Below, piece by piece: positions 45,721-60,700 of a stretch of 64,000 bases of DNA; the stretch's first letter is position 1; each line of letters starts with the position of its first letter. The notes beneath the pieces were generated by a model that saw only the letters and a program-made list of their open reading frames with translations, did no database searches and was not told where the DNA came from. The DNA comes from Galbula dea (lineage: Eukaryota > Chordata > Aves > Piciformes > Galbulidae): positions 77,472 through 141,471 of the forward strand of contig VWZX01008611.1 of assembly GCA_013399015.1 (NCBI GenBank), read 5' to 3'. The translations under genes and the position numbers were made by a program.

Positions 45721-48700
45721 CTGAAAAAAAGAATTAAAAAAATAAAGTTGAATTAATAAACAATTTACCAACAGAACAGCAACACTTCATTGCTTCTTCA
45801 GCTCTTTGATATACACCCACAAAAATCACCTAACTCTGGACACCTTGCGTGTTTGAAACTACAGCAGTGAATATCCCAATTATAACTCAAACACTCCTCC
45901 AATTTAAATACACCTCCCATGGATTTAAAACTAGATTGAATCTACATTTTGTTTTATTTTAATGTGCAACATAGAATCCCATCTGTCTTCCACTCTGCTG
46001 ACGAACAAGACCAAAACCCAACAAACCGTTTTAAGCAGCAGAACAATTCAGGTGAAGTACACGGAAACTCAACTTTATCAGTATCTGTCTTACCACCCCA
46101 AATAAGTGATTTTTGGGGACAGAGACTAACAAATACTTTTGTAACTCAGGATGGATGTCAGATGTCTCTCCCAGCTTTATAAAATAAAAACAAGAAAAAA
46201 AATAGAGAAAATGATAAAAACAACAGAAAAGCCTGAAGTAAGTTTGTCAGGAATTTATACCAAATACAGGATGCCAATTAAAAAAAAAAAAAAAAAAATC
46301 ACACTGGAAATGGTTGCACTGAAGTATCTTTCAGTTGTGTTTAAAGTTAGGCTTCTGTAAGAAGCAATGAGTCTCCTTTCAATATTTTCTGTAGTCTTTT
46401 ATACTTAATTTTTAAAAAAATTCTTAAATTAATTGAATTAAAATTAAAAACTTGAATAGGAAAATATTCAAAATTACTTTGTGTAGGATGCCTGTGCAGG
46501 CTGACCAGGCAGTACTGAGCTAGCAGATGGAGTAACTGTGCCTTGGCTGAGAGAAGAGAGTTGTTCAGGAGGAAGATTATAGCCTTGGACATGGCCCATC
46601 TGTGCACTCCCTGCCACCAAATAGGCATTACTTTGAGGTTGCCCCGGATAAACCTAGGAATTGAAATAAAGGAATATTAAAAACTAAATAACTTATTATT
46701 TAATATCTGACTTTAGAATTGAAAGACAGCCTCTCAACCCTTCCATTACAGGTATTTTAACAGAAAGCGACAGATTGTCTTCCACGATGTGTTGCAGTAT
46801 GAAAACATGCACAACTAAGTTCCTGTGAGTTCTGGACACACAGCTTTCCTATCTTAAGATCTATGAACCTCAGAAGACATATTCAGAGAAGGCTTATAAA
46901 TATCACAAAAGAATTTCAGAAGGCAGCAAAGTCACGAGATCTCCTAACTTTTCAGAACTTTATAGTGGCTCATCTTCACTGCAAAATCCAGTTTCTCCCT
47001 TTAAGAATCCCCAGTAACATGCCCATTTATAAAACATTCCAATTATGTGATAGAGTCACAATGTGATTGATTATGTTCCTCTTAGTGACACCAAAAAACC
47101 ATACATCCTCTTCTTTAAAAGGCACTGAAAGAAAGTATACATTTCTAGGAAGATGAAAGAACTAAATCTGCTTAAATGTCTCTATAATACTGTGTAGATA
47201 CTAGGAGGTTGGCTTCGTTTTTTGTTTGTTGCTTTTTTTTTTTTGCTTGCTCAAATGCAAGTAAATTATTGAAAAAAACAGTTTGAAATGTTAGCTATGC
47301 CTATAAACAGGAAAAGAATACAGCAAGTGTCCATTAGACTATGGAATTCAATGTTTACATGTTTAAAAGACCTTTTAAAAATACCATGGTGTATGTAGAA
47401 GCCAAAAAAATCTACTCAGAGGTAACAGACAACTACATGGAAATGCTGCCATGAAAGAATTAGAATTTTTAACTTTAGTCATTTAAATGCTAAATGCTCT
47501 CTACTGATACTAAAAAAAGATACTAAAAGAAGAGACTGATTTTAGGGTGAGGAGTGCATAATCTTGAACAGGAATTTTTGGTTCTTTACTTTCTTCGACC
47601 TACTATGCAAAAGCCCTGGCAGCTTTAATCTTTATTTTGATGTGCAACTCAAAGCACAGGATGGGCTTTTTCTTTTGATGAAAAAGAACTGAACAGAAAC
47701 GAACTGGAAGTGTCAGAACCTGAAAAATGAGAATTCCCAAAGCCTGCAGCTGAAAACAAACTTTTTGGTTTTTACATACTGTGTTAAGAGAAGACACTTC
47801 TCTTTCATTTGAGATTATCTCTGACGGAGCAGATGATTTTAACCTGGCATTAAGGTTAAGAAAGATCACAAAAAGAGGTTTCCAGCTCTGGGGGCAAGTG
47901 TGGTGTGAACAGAGAGGCAGAAATAGGAAATAAATTATTACTTGCAATCCACATGGTCCACCACGCTTGATACATCAGTATCTATTTCTTTTAGTAACAA
48001 AGAGCAGCGTACCCTAAAAAATATTTGAGCACGTTTTGTAAAAGTTAGCTCATGCCAAAAAAAAAGCTTACCAGCCATAAAGTATGAGAAACCAACCACA
48101 GCTCGGTAGTTGCTTGTTAACACCAATGACTATTAAGGGTTCCACACATACCTGAGAGCCAGAAACACCAGATGACTGCATATAATACTGTTGGTTTTGT
48201 AGTTTTGCATACATGGAATACATTGGGTCTTCATTCATCAATTTGTTATACAAAGAAAGAGCCTCCATTGCTTTAACATTGAGCTCTGAAAGTTCTGAAT
48301 GTTTCCTAGAAAATATATTTGATAGTTTATTCTACAATTTAGTTAACTTCAGCTCAGAAAAGACAATACAGGGAACTTTCACGAGGTGTGATAAGCAACA
48401 TATTCGTAACTGCCTGTGAAGTGATGCCTGACAAGTGCCAGGAGGTCAAATGGTACAATACTATAAAACACTGTGTGACTAGGAAAAAACATCTTTAGAC
48501 CTCCCCACACATGAGAACCTACTGATAAAAACACCTCTTTTCTTTGTCAGTATTCACAGAAACAATTAAGATATCACTAAGTAACAAAACTGCTATTCCT
48601 AAAAAAGAATATTAATTTGTGTCAAAACACAAGACGTTCTTTTACCTGTCTATATCTTCCAACTTTTCATCTATGAGAGGTCCCATCTGGTGGCACATTG

Positions 48701-51700
48701 CTAGAACCAAAAGACACTAAAATATATCAGAGTAACTACGATTTGCATGTTGCAAAGTCAGAAAGCAGTTTAAAAAAAAAATCAGATAGAAACATGTAGA
48801 TGCTAGTCCACTTTTATTTTTTAATCATTACTACCATCTATATGCCAAAAAAGGTATAGCAAGAGAGGCAAGTGTCATGAACAATTTAAGAATGAAATCC
48901 AGCTGAAGTTTCCAGTAATGGTACGGTTTTAAAAGCACACTTTTAAAAGAAAATAAAAATACAGTGAAACAAAACACATTTAACATCCAGAGAGCGTGTA
49001 AGCTGAAACTGTTTTGCATAAAGAAGTTCAGGTATATTTGAAAGGTGATCTCTTCCTCAGGGAAGAAAATTTGCCACCTAGATGATGTGACTGAATGACA
49101 CTGCTACAAAAAGACTATCTATCAAAACAGTGAGTGGGAAAACAATGATTGCAATGATTCCAGTTGTTTGCCTGTTAAAGCTACAAAGAGCACATTGCTA
49201 TCTCACTAGAATTCTAATTTGGGGAAGGGGGCTTTTTCAAACCACTAACACAGGCAAAAAACAACACACAAAAAACTAAGCAGAAGTAGAATGGAAAAGC
49301 ATTGCAATAATAAAAAAAAACCAAAAACCAACAATCCCTGCCAACTTTTCAGCAAAAGGACCTGGTGATCATGAAACTACCAAGCAAACCACAGTTAACT
49401 AACAGAAAGACTGTTTGTCAAACATGCAATAATCAGACAAGGAAGCTGAAACAGCCTAACCATACTTCAGACCACAAAATGTGCCCACTCGGCCAAGCAA
49501 TGAACTATTCACTAATCAAGAGATGTGTTTAATCTCAAGAGGCACTCAGCATTCAGACTGAGAGAGGAAAAAAAAAATATCCGGGCAACAAAGATATCTA
49601 AATGCATCACAAGCAGCTCTGAAACATTGCCTGCACTCCCAATTTTCCAAATTAGAGATGCAGAAGGTCCTGAAATGCTCTGCATCACGATGTGTGAAAG
49701 GGCATCACAGAGGCGTTCCTTGAAGGCAACTCCAGCTGAAAGAGGAGCTATATGAAAGGCTTCTGTGAACCTGAGATCAGTAATACATTGGCAGAAATAT
49801 TGGGAAAAGATGTAAAACCTGTTGGCATTCTGCCTGTTTTTATGTGTAACACAAAGAGTGGTAAAAGGCATGACAAGGATTGCTTAGATGTCTGTATGCT
49901 AACACGATGACTGCACTGCTGCCAACCACAAACCTGGGCTCCTGAAAGCATTGGGGTGAGCTCTCCAATTTGTGACTGGACATCTGGATGGCAGAAGAAA
50001 ATGAAGTGTTTTTTCCTCAAATGTTGATCAGCACCTGCCACCACCGGTGGGAACCCAAGAAGCAGCACTGATCTGTATCAAAATTCCCAGAATTTGTGCC
50101 AAAAAGAGCAGCCAGCCAAGGCCTACTTGAGTATAGCCCAAGCACAGTCTTGAATGCAGCCTTGTAGAACTACATATGGCCATATGTATGGCAAGGACTG
50201 TGGCAGGTAGTTGGGAACAATCACCTCACTGCATTACATTTTTCAGATTCTAGGAGCAGTCCCATGCTTTAATATAAAATTCAGCATTGTTCTAATAATC
50301 TAACAATTAATTTAGAAAGAAGAACATACTGTAAGCCATATCTGGAGGTTGGTTGACAAGCATACCCCTTAATTTCTTTGCCTCTGACCTGGGAATCAGA
50401 GATACAGGCAATCTTCTTGGGATACAGGCAATCTTCTTCTTGGACAAAAGCTTCTATAGATGCATTTGGTACTTGACAGAATAAATCCATTCATGTTTCT
50501 TTTTACCCTCCTTTAGCTTTAGTGGAATTAGAATACATGTAGCCATGTCACTGATATGCAGTTTCACAAACAGGATTCACTTAGAGGTATGATGAACCAG
50601 ATGGGTGTGGAAAGATGGCAGATATCCAAAAGCTTACAAGGTATGCATTTTTTCCTGATTAACTTCTAGACAGATCTGGAATCTGCCTTTTTCCTAACAA
50701 AGCCTGCTCCAATCTGAATTGTCAATTTAAGCCACTGTTCTGTCTCATAATCAGTAATTTTCTTTACTTACTTCTTCAACGTTCCCTTCCAAAATTTTTG
50801 GTGCAACTATCAATCCAGGTAGAATGGTCTGTAACGCCTATTAGAAGACGTACTCCAAATAATTTCAGTCTAATGGACTAGTCTAATTTGTAGCACTCTA
50901 TGAGGTTTTTGTTAATATTAAAGTCTTGTAGAAATACGCATATGAGTGAAAAGCATGTGGGGCAGCCACAGGCCTATTCTGAGTCTCAGCAGTATTTCTG
51001 CTTGTCTCCCACAGCATCCTTGCAACTAAACTGAGGTCTGGCTGATTGGGCAGTGAGGTGGATTGTGAACTGGTTGAAGGACAGAAGTCAGAGAGTTGTG
51101 GTCAATGGGATGGAGTCTACTTGGAGGCCTGTCTCTAGCGGAATCCCTCAGGGGTCGGTACTGGGACCAGTACTTTTCAATCTATTCATTAACGACCTGG
51201 CTGAGGGAACAGTGTGCTCTCAGCAAGGTTGCAGATGACACTAAACTGGGTGGAGTGGCTGACACACCGGAGGGTTGTGCTGCCATTCAGCGAGACTTAC
51301 GACAGGCTGGAGAGTTGGGCAGGGAGAAATTTAATGAGATTCAATAAGGCCAAGTGTCGAGTCTTGCACCTGGGAAAGACCAACCCCATGTATGAGTATA
51401 GGTTGGGGGCTGAGCTGTTGGAGAGCAGTGAAGGGGAAAGGGATCTGGGGGTCCTGGTGGATGGAAGGATGACCATGAGCCAGCAGTGTGCTCTTGTGGC
51501 CAGGAGGGCCAATGGGATTCTGGGGTGTATTAGAAGGGGTGTGGGCAGTAGGTCAAGAGAGGTTCTTCTTCCTCTTTACTCTGCCCTGGTGAGGCCGCAT
51601 CTGGAATATTGCGTCCAGTTCTGGGCCCCTCAGTTGAAGAAGGATAGGCAACTGCTGGAAAGAGTCCAGCGCAGGGCCACAAAGATGATGAAGGGGCTGG

Positions 51701-54700
51701 AACATCTTCCTTCTGAGGAAAGGCTGAGGGAGCTGGGTCTCTTTAGGTTGGAGAAGAGGAGGCTAAGGGGTGACCTCATCTATGCTTTTAAAAATATGTG
51801 AAGGGTGTGTGTCGGGAGGATGGGGTCAGGCTCTTCTCAGTGAAGCCCAGTGACAGGACAAGAGGCAATGGCTGTTAAGCTGAAGCATAGGAGATTCTGT
51901 GTGAATACACATAGAAATTTTTTCCCAGTTCAGGTGCCAGAGCACTGGCCCAGACTGCCCAGAGAGGTTGTGGAGCCTCCTTCTATGGAGACATTCAAAA
52001 CCCATCTGGACGTACTTCTGTGTGACCTGGTCTAGGGAATCCTGCTGTGGCAGGGGGGTTGGACTAGATGATCTTTCGAGGTCCCTTCCAACTCCTAATA
52101 TTCTGTGATTCTGTGATCCCTCTCATGGAATCTTCCTTACATTCCTTTTGCAACTCATGCTGTGCTACCCTATGAAGGGGAAAAGAACCCCAAAAGATTA
52201 GTGACTGAATTAAGTATCCCTGGGTCTTGGAAAGGAAAATAATATGGAATATAATTTTCTTCAGAGAGGAGTGGGACTGTTTTCAGCTAAAACTTTGGTC
52301 TCTTAGATAGGAAACAGGAAGTGAAACGACAACTACAGCTCAAGCACTTTCTTCAGGCGTGCTCATGGTGTGCACATGAAGCTGAAGTAGTTTCAACTTA
52401 GTTTCAATTTCACAGAATTATTATGGTTGGAAAGGACCCTCAAGATCATCTAGTCCAACCGATAGCCCTACACTACTCTTACCCCTAAATCATCCCCTGA
52501 AGAAACACATCTATTCGCTTCTTAAAAACTTCCAGGGATGGTGACTCCACCACCTCCCTGGGCAGCCCATTCCAATATCTAACCTAATTTCAGTAAAGAA
52601 ATTCTTCCTAATATCTAATCTAAACCTACCCTGGCTCAGCTTAAGCCCATTCCCTCTAGTCCTGTCACTAGTCACAAGGGAGAAGAGGCCAACACCCACC
52701 TCCCTAGAATGGCCTTTCAAGTAGCTGAAGAGAGCGATAAGGTCTCCCCTCAGCCTCCTCTTCTCCAGGCTAAACAAGCCCAGCTCCCTAAGCCTCTCCT
52801 CATAAGGCCTGTTTTTCAGACCCCTGACTAGCTTAGTTGCCCTTCTCTGCACCCTCTCTAGTACCTCAATGTCCCTCCTAAACTGCGGTGCCCAAAACTG
52901 TACACAGTACTCGAGGTGTGGCCTCACCAGTGCCACGTACAGTGGCAAGATCACCTCCCTGCTCCTACTGGTCACACTATTCCTGATGCAAGCCAGGATG
53001 CCACTGGCCTTCTTAGCCACCTGGGCACACTGCTGACTCATGTTCAGCTGGCCGTCAATCAGCACCCCCAGGCTCTTCTCTGCTGGGGAGCTCTCCAGCC
53101 ACACCTTCCCGAGCCTGCAGCGCTGCTGGGGGTTGTTACGCCCAAAATGCAGAACTTTACATTTAGCCTTATCAAAACTCATCCCATTGGTCTCTGCCCA
53201 TCGTAATTACCAGAGAGGACAACAACAAAAAAAACACACCTCATGAGGTTTTCTTACCCTCAAGATGAAGCAATTCTGGGAGGTCTGGCTGGTCATCAGA
53301 TGGATCTGCACTTTGCAACATCTGCAAGAGTTGGTCCATTTTATCCTAGAACACAAATCGTGTAATCAGGGCCTATGTGGGAGAGGGAGAATTAACACTT
53401 TAAGGATAGTAAATTAAAGCAGCTATTTAAAACAGCCACTTGGATCTCCCAGGACTTGGAAACCACCTAGACTAACGTCAAGAAAATATCAATCTAAAAT
53501 ACATGCTACTTTACAGGAATAAAGATGCTTGAACAAGGAAAAGCCTAAAGATAAAATTTATTAGTAGTAGTGAGTGAAATGTGCAGAATGCCCCTTTATT
53601 CCTAGAAGTCCTTCTCAAGAGTATTTTCTGAGCAGTTTCTATTTTCCATTCTATTTATTACACAAGCAATACCACCACCTAGCGAGATTAGTGGAAATGT
53701 TGTCACAAAGCACATTGAGAGAATACTTTAAAAAGAAATGTGAACTAAATTCACTGAAAAACTATATCTTGTAAGTGTACGAGGCCTACCAGCATATAAG
53801 CAATGTCATTACTAATACATATAAAACACGGGGCGGGGGGGGGGGTTTAAGATGATGGTTTGAGGGGTCTGAACAGTTGACTTCAATCAAATAAGTCATC
53901 CTTGATGCACACCATATTAAATGCAACCCTTTCAAAAAAAATACCTAAGGGATGAAAATTAGCAGGCATAAACTACTCAAAATGTATGTCTTAGAGTGAA
54001 CTACACTGCTTAACCAAACATTACATGTAAATGATTAAAAAAATCACATTTCAGCTGAGTGCTATCAAATAACCCTTTACCAGACCAGTTACATAGATTG
54101 TATCAAAGTGAAAACTAAACCCACGTTTTTACTCCTTAACCTCAGGAAAGGCAGGAGCCAAATGAACTACTTCCTTAAAGATTATACTATGATAATTTAA
54201 AAAACAAAACAAGACACTAAAACAAACCAACATGGGATCACACAAGACAAAAGGTGGAAGGCACCTCAAGGCAGACCTGAGATAAGCTATATCAGCAGAT
54301 TACAAACTAGTATCTCTTGGGAGGAAGAGTATTTGAGGCAAGAATAGGACTCTAAGAAAATAGTAACTGACTTTTCATTTTAAAAAACAATGACAGAACC
54401 TTAGTTAAGAAAGAAATGGAAGATAATGAGAGAAAGTGAAAAATTCTTCAGAGAACAAATCTGAGCCCCCTGGGAGGGAGAGCAGAAGGGAAAAAAGAGG
54501 CTAGGGAAAAACATCTGGGCTGAGAGTTCCTGGGAACCTTGCAGAATAGTTTTGGTGAGATTGTGTGAATCTTACTAACTATTACTTACAGAGCAACAAA
54601 AAGCTCACAGTTTTCAGAAAGAGGGAAGACAATGGTGGCTATACTGGAAATAAACCTAAGACAGCATTCAAGATGGGCATCTCTGAGGTATCCTGAGTAC

Positions 54701-57700
54701 TTAAAGCAAATGTCTCACTCCACACCAAGCGTCTAGTTTAGAGGTGAAGAGCTGTATAATCCTGGAGTAAGGCCCTAAATGGAATGCAGTTTCCAAACCC
54801 AGTTTCAGAAGTTCCTAGGAACTTAAACACACGAAGAAATTAGAATAGTGCAGATTTGGGGGTTTTTTAATTAAATCCACTTTTCCTTCCCATTCTTTTT
54901 TGATTATGTTCTCCTGATATTTCAAATTGGTTTTGAAGTACAGGATGAAAGGGTTGAACGTCACCTGTTTAAATGTACCAGCAGCTGAAAATCAGTACTT
55001 TTATCATGCTTACTTCATCAATATAAACTGGTTCAGGCTCAGGATCTATTGTCTCTACTTGCACTTCATCACTGAACTGCACTGTTTTCTTCTCAGCTTT
55101 CACTGTAAAATAAACAGGCATATTTTATTCTATAAAATAAAAATAAAGAAAACCATGACATGGATGTTATACAGCTAGCACGTTGCCTATGTTCCTTGCA
55201 TTTGGAACACCTACTGTGAAAACTTTAAAAATGAGTCTTTTTTTGACATTTGAATGCCAAAAACATCTCCACAGATATAAGCAATTTTCTAAAACAGATC
55301 TGTACACTGCGTAAGAAAAGACATCTGTTCACACAAGGTCAACAGAAACACTTTGGCAAGTAAATCAAATGTCTTTATCGTAGCCTCCTGGCATGTAACG
55401 CAGTTCATCGTAAGTCATCAGGAAAACAAAGGGAGAGTGATTGGAAGAGACAGGGCTAATGTGTGGGGTTTAAGAGAAAACTGGTAAAATCATCTGTGAC
55501 AAACCAGAGCCTTCTTTTCTTCAGAGCAAATGACAGAATTTAAAGTTCTCAGATTTTGCTATTCCATCTCCATTAAATAGTACCTGTCAAGTCATCTCAC
55601 TCCTCTGTAATGGAGGACACAACAAAAAAGCTGCCAAATACTATTCTTATCAACATACAACAGATAACTCCTACAGCACGTGATTCTGCACCCGCTCATA
55701 CCTTTGGCACAATCACACTGAGATCACTCTAAACCTGGCGGGTTTGCAAGATTAATCTCCTGTGATCTCAAGTTCCAGAACCTTAAAATCTTGGCTCTTT
55801 AATATTTTTTACAAAATATTCAGACTAGGTTAGACTGATATAAATAGATACAAGAAGGTAACCTGTACGCAGAAAAAAACCCGTCATTCCACTATGCACC
55901 CACATATATCTGCAGCGTGTAGATTTCCTGAATTGTTTGAACACTGGTAATGTCTCCGACCCTTCAGTTTTCCCTCGACTAGGAAAAAGGCAATTTGGGA
56001 AAAAAAATGGTGTTGCCTGCATTTATTTAGGTGTCAGTGGAGTAGTTAAATTAAGTCTCAAGGAAGCTACTCACAAAGCAGCAGCAGACAGCATCGTATT
56101 TTTCAGCAAATGCTAGCTTGGGCAAAACTTGGTTTGACACAAAGATACGACTGTGAGAGCACAGCAAGGGCACCTCAGCTTTACTTCAAGTATCACAATA
56201 ACTTGCAACTGAACTATGTCATAAGGGAAAGGGAACAGGGAAAACCACTACAGAAACAACCCTTAGGCCATGGCAAGGTTTAACACATATCCATAAACGT
56301 AATGTTACTTACTCATTTCTGGTTCAGCAGAGAGATCAGCTGTTACAAAATTAGATGGAAACAATCCTGTGCCCTGATGAGTTTCACCTTTCCACCAATT
56401 TGGATCACTAAAGATATAAAATGTAATGAAACCTCCATACGTTAAAATGAGCATACTCACACGAAACTTTCCTAAGAATTGCACTGTACAAGGCACTTAT
56501 TTACTTGTACATAAATACATACAGAAATCTTCATACAACAATCTTAATGCAATTACATTTGTATGTAGAAAATCTAGGTGATAACTAAATGAGGTATTTA
56601 ATATGTAAACACATTCTACTGCAACTGTATTCCAATGTATGCTTCTTCATAAAAGATATGATTATCCTCCGTTGATTTTTGCAGTCTCATATACTTCTAC
56701 TATAATTTTATAACTATTACCTGTCATCAAGGATAGTTATAAGCTCTCCAGCTTTAAAAGTTAATTCATTGTCTTCAGCAGCTTCAAAATCATAGATTGC
56801 ACGAACTTTTCGGCCTTCGTGTTTGTGATTTGTTAAAAGGCTTGAGGTGCTTGGATACAAACTGGAAAGTGGTGTTTGCTGTTGCCTTTGTTCTTTCAGT
56901 GACAGTTCAATAGCTACAAAAGAGGAGTCATTCACATGAAAATTCCCTTTAAAAATGGATCGCATGATATGAAAATTTAACTCTGAAAACTTTTAGTGTA
57001 ATTCCATTCTGTTACGTCATAATAAACTTCTGCCTTTCACCTAGAAATAACAGTTAAAAACTAAAAGATGATTACAACTAGAAAGCACAACTCTGCCCAT
57101 TGATTTATTGAGGCTTTCAACATGGACAGGATGAATATACAGCACTTCAACACAAATGGGATAACTCAGTGAAGCCATCCGTTTTTTATCATTATATTCT
57201 TGTTATTACCTTGAGCAGAACTATTTACATTCTTGCTAGCATGTACATGATGCTGAACCCTCGCAGATCGCTGAAAACATGAAAAATCCCTTGCTCAAGT
57301 AGGGCCATGTTGAGCTAGCTGTCCAGGACTAAATCCAGATGGCTCTGAATATCTCTAAGGATGGAGACTCCGTAATCTCCCTGGGCAACCTGAGTCAGTG
57401 CTCTGTCACCCTCACAGTGAAAAACTGCCTCATTAATTAAGAAAAAGATTTTTGCTTAGATAAGTAAAATTTTGTCCATTCCTTTTCTCTTCCTATCATT
57501 CCTTGAATAATTTTACATTCCTTGGTCATTTTCAATTAAACTTAACTGAGCAGAAACATTTCACTTAAACTCCACCAAGTTTGTGACAAAAATGATTATG
57601 TCTAAGAAGGGACAGAGCAGGACACAAAAAACCCCAAAAAGGTAGACCTAGGGGGTAAAATGTTGAAGAAACCATTAGTAACCCACACAGATAGGTTAAT

Positions 57701-60700
57701 GGCTCTTTAAATAAATCAATGTTATATTAGATAATAGCGAAACAAACAAAACAATTCTGTCAAAGATGAGAAACATCTACCTAGTACTAGCACGAGAACT
57801 CCACTCATATCATGAACAGGTATTGCTGCAACTTTAAGCCCAAAGCCACGCTATGTACAAGGGCTAATATCTGAAGCCTTTACATTGCTGAAGTTTTACC
57901 ACAAAAACCAGCATCTAGACCATAAAGATCAAACCACTCTAAGAATAGCTCTTCACCTGTCTGGTCTAGGATCATTAAATAACCTTTAAATATACTTTAG
58001 TACAACAGGAAATTAAAAGAAACAATCTTTGTTTTGTTTACTGGAACGGCAGCGAGACTCTTAACAGCTACTTATGCTTATAGCAATCAAAGCCTTAAAA
58101 TACACCACAGAAGCAGTATTCAAAGGAATAAAATTTTCAAGTAATACACCCAAAATGCTTTGCATACAACTTATACTATAATCCTTATTGTCTCCTCTCA
58201 ACAAATGTTTAATTTGCAAAGCAATGTGCTCCATTTGCCCCAGGAAGAGGGAAAATCCAAGCACAAACTTTGTATCAAACATTCCCATAGTGGAGCATGT
58301 CCTTAACAAGAGATTTTGCAGATTCTTTTACTATGTTGTTTCAGTTTGGCAAGGAGAAAAAAAGTTTAAATCAGGATTTATTTTTTTTTTTTCACATTGT
58401 TTACCCATAAAATGGTTTTAATCTTTAACTCTCCAGGAAGGGTAAAAAAAGAAGGGAATAGAAATCATAACCACAAGCCATAAATACACTATTCACATAG
58501 AGAAAGGAAGTAAACATTTGTTCCTACTTTACTTGATATTTACCAATATATTCATCATGTGAGCAAGTAAAGGTACTCACCTTTAGCTAAATCCTCCTCT
58601 TCCTTTTTGTTGGCTACTGTACCAGGATCTTTAGCAACTAGAGCTGGACTTGCTTTTGCCTGTTCGGCAGCCTAACCAGAAGTGAAAGATGTAAAAATGA
58701 ATTCAACAGAAAAATAGCAATGCGTTAAGTTCACCATTTTAATCTGTATTCATCTGCAACGGAAAAATCTAAAGTAAATCAAAGCATTTCGACTCTTCAG
58801 TGGAACGTTTGATTCAGACAGATTTAATTTTGTTTGCCAAACACATTGTAAAATTCAAGGCTATAAACTATAACAGAACTGAGGATCAAAAAGAATGCCA
58901 TACCTTTTAAGAACAACCAAAAATCTAACATACCTGTGAACCAATAGCTGGGAAAGTAACTCCTTGCTCCTTAAGATTTTTTATCATAGCAGATATTAAA
59001 CTAAGCTGTGGGTCATTCTTGAATTCATCAGTCCACTCCACCATAAGGGCTTTCAGCTTTTCACAAACTTTCGGATGACCCTGCAAGAACAGCAGAAAGT
59101 AGTTAAATAATGTAGGAATCTGTTCTTAACTCGTGAATTTCAAATAATTTCATGTTACTATCAATATAAACTACATAGACACTTTATTTTGAAGTCAAGT
59201 GTATGACTAAGGGAGTAGTCAAGTGTATAACTTTATTAGAAAGGGTAACAGTACACCAGCACTGTGTTTGTACTAGTACAATACATATTAGGCCCAAAAT
59301 GAAGTAAAACAACCTTATATAAAAGCCCTGTATTATCTCTATTTCATCACACCTGTATTTAGTGTTTCACTGCTGTTATTTAATTAATGTGAAAATTAAT
59401 TTGTATATTTATAAATTAACATACCACACCTCCTCCAAACAGAACACATAAGTAACTGTAGCCCCAGAGCCACAGTCTTCCCAACAATCCTGTATCCTTT
59501 CCCCCAACACCAAATTTCCAGTGTTCTGAAAGTAAATGCCATTCCACTTTCAGACTACCCCAGTTCTCTGTATGATTTCACTGTCCTGTGAATTGTATAA
59601 ATCAATAGAATACATTACCTTATTCAACACATTGCTTACTTCACTGGCAAAATCTCTGGAACAGACTTCTAAATGAAAGATTTTACCACAGTTTGACACG
59701 CACGCTCCTAGAAGCTAAAGAAAGAAAGATTAAAACTCAGGGAAGATTTTTTGCAATGCAACTTCTCAGGAAGTAGTTCACTACATTAAAAAGAACCTAC
59801 TGTTAATGCTTGCATAGCAACATGGGGATCTTTATGGTTCACTCTCTTCATAACAGAACGCAGACAGTCCTTAGGCCTAAAAACATGAGACAGATAAAAA
59901 ACATGGAATAGAATGAACATTTCCTATTGCATGACAATGCCAACAGACAGCAAGCTCCCCCAAACATCATCAGTAAATTATTTAGTAGCTTAAGTGCAGC
60001 ATTAAAAAAAAGTAAGACCATTAACAGTTGTGGCCATTTCTAACTGCAGGATTGCTAGCCTTCCTAGTTATCAAAACCTCTCTGTAAGTTATGTTACTTT
60101 TTATAGAGATGGAATTACTGTAAATACTCCAGAAATGCATAAAATCGCTTACAATTAGAGAACTGTAAATTTCTGTAGTCCATGCAGCTACTCCTCTACT
60201 TTGTACTTCACAGAAATATTTGAGAACATTTGCTCACAGATTGATTACAAACACCTTTTGGCTACTTTTTTTTTTTAAATTACCACCACCACCTTCCTCA
60301 AGAGTCTCTTTTAACCTATAGAATAACATTTATAAAGAAGATATGCAATGAATCAATAAGTGCTAGAAGAATTGTCAAGACATTCTTCATCAAAGTTTCA
60401 AAACAATTAAATCCAGAATGCAAGTCTTACCTATGTTGCGGTTTATAGAAGTAACGTGAAAATGAAATTTAAGAAAGACTTGGAATGGGAGTTTCAGGCA
60501 GTTTAGCATACTAAAATCTATGCGACTTTCTGTTACTTTGTTCTGCCTTTAAAGGTGGTGGAAGGCTGAGTGAGCCTGGGGTACGAATTATCATGGGTGT
60601 ACAAGGATTACCTGATGAAAAGCCCTGAAAACACATCCCTGTAAGGGGGTAAGTGGGTAAAGAGGAAAAGGTATAGTTAAGCTGAGAGATTTTATGCATT

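Larger units (their letters stand above)
48701..53257 (-). other. STAM intron 10
   Basis: 4.6 kb, nearly 2 kb of which is the tail-to-tail CR1 pair. The 48,701-51,002 part holds the 20-base tandem duplication and no recognised element. Confidence 0.85.
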
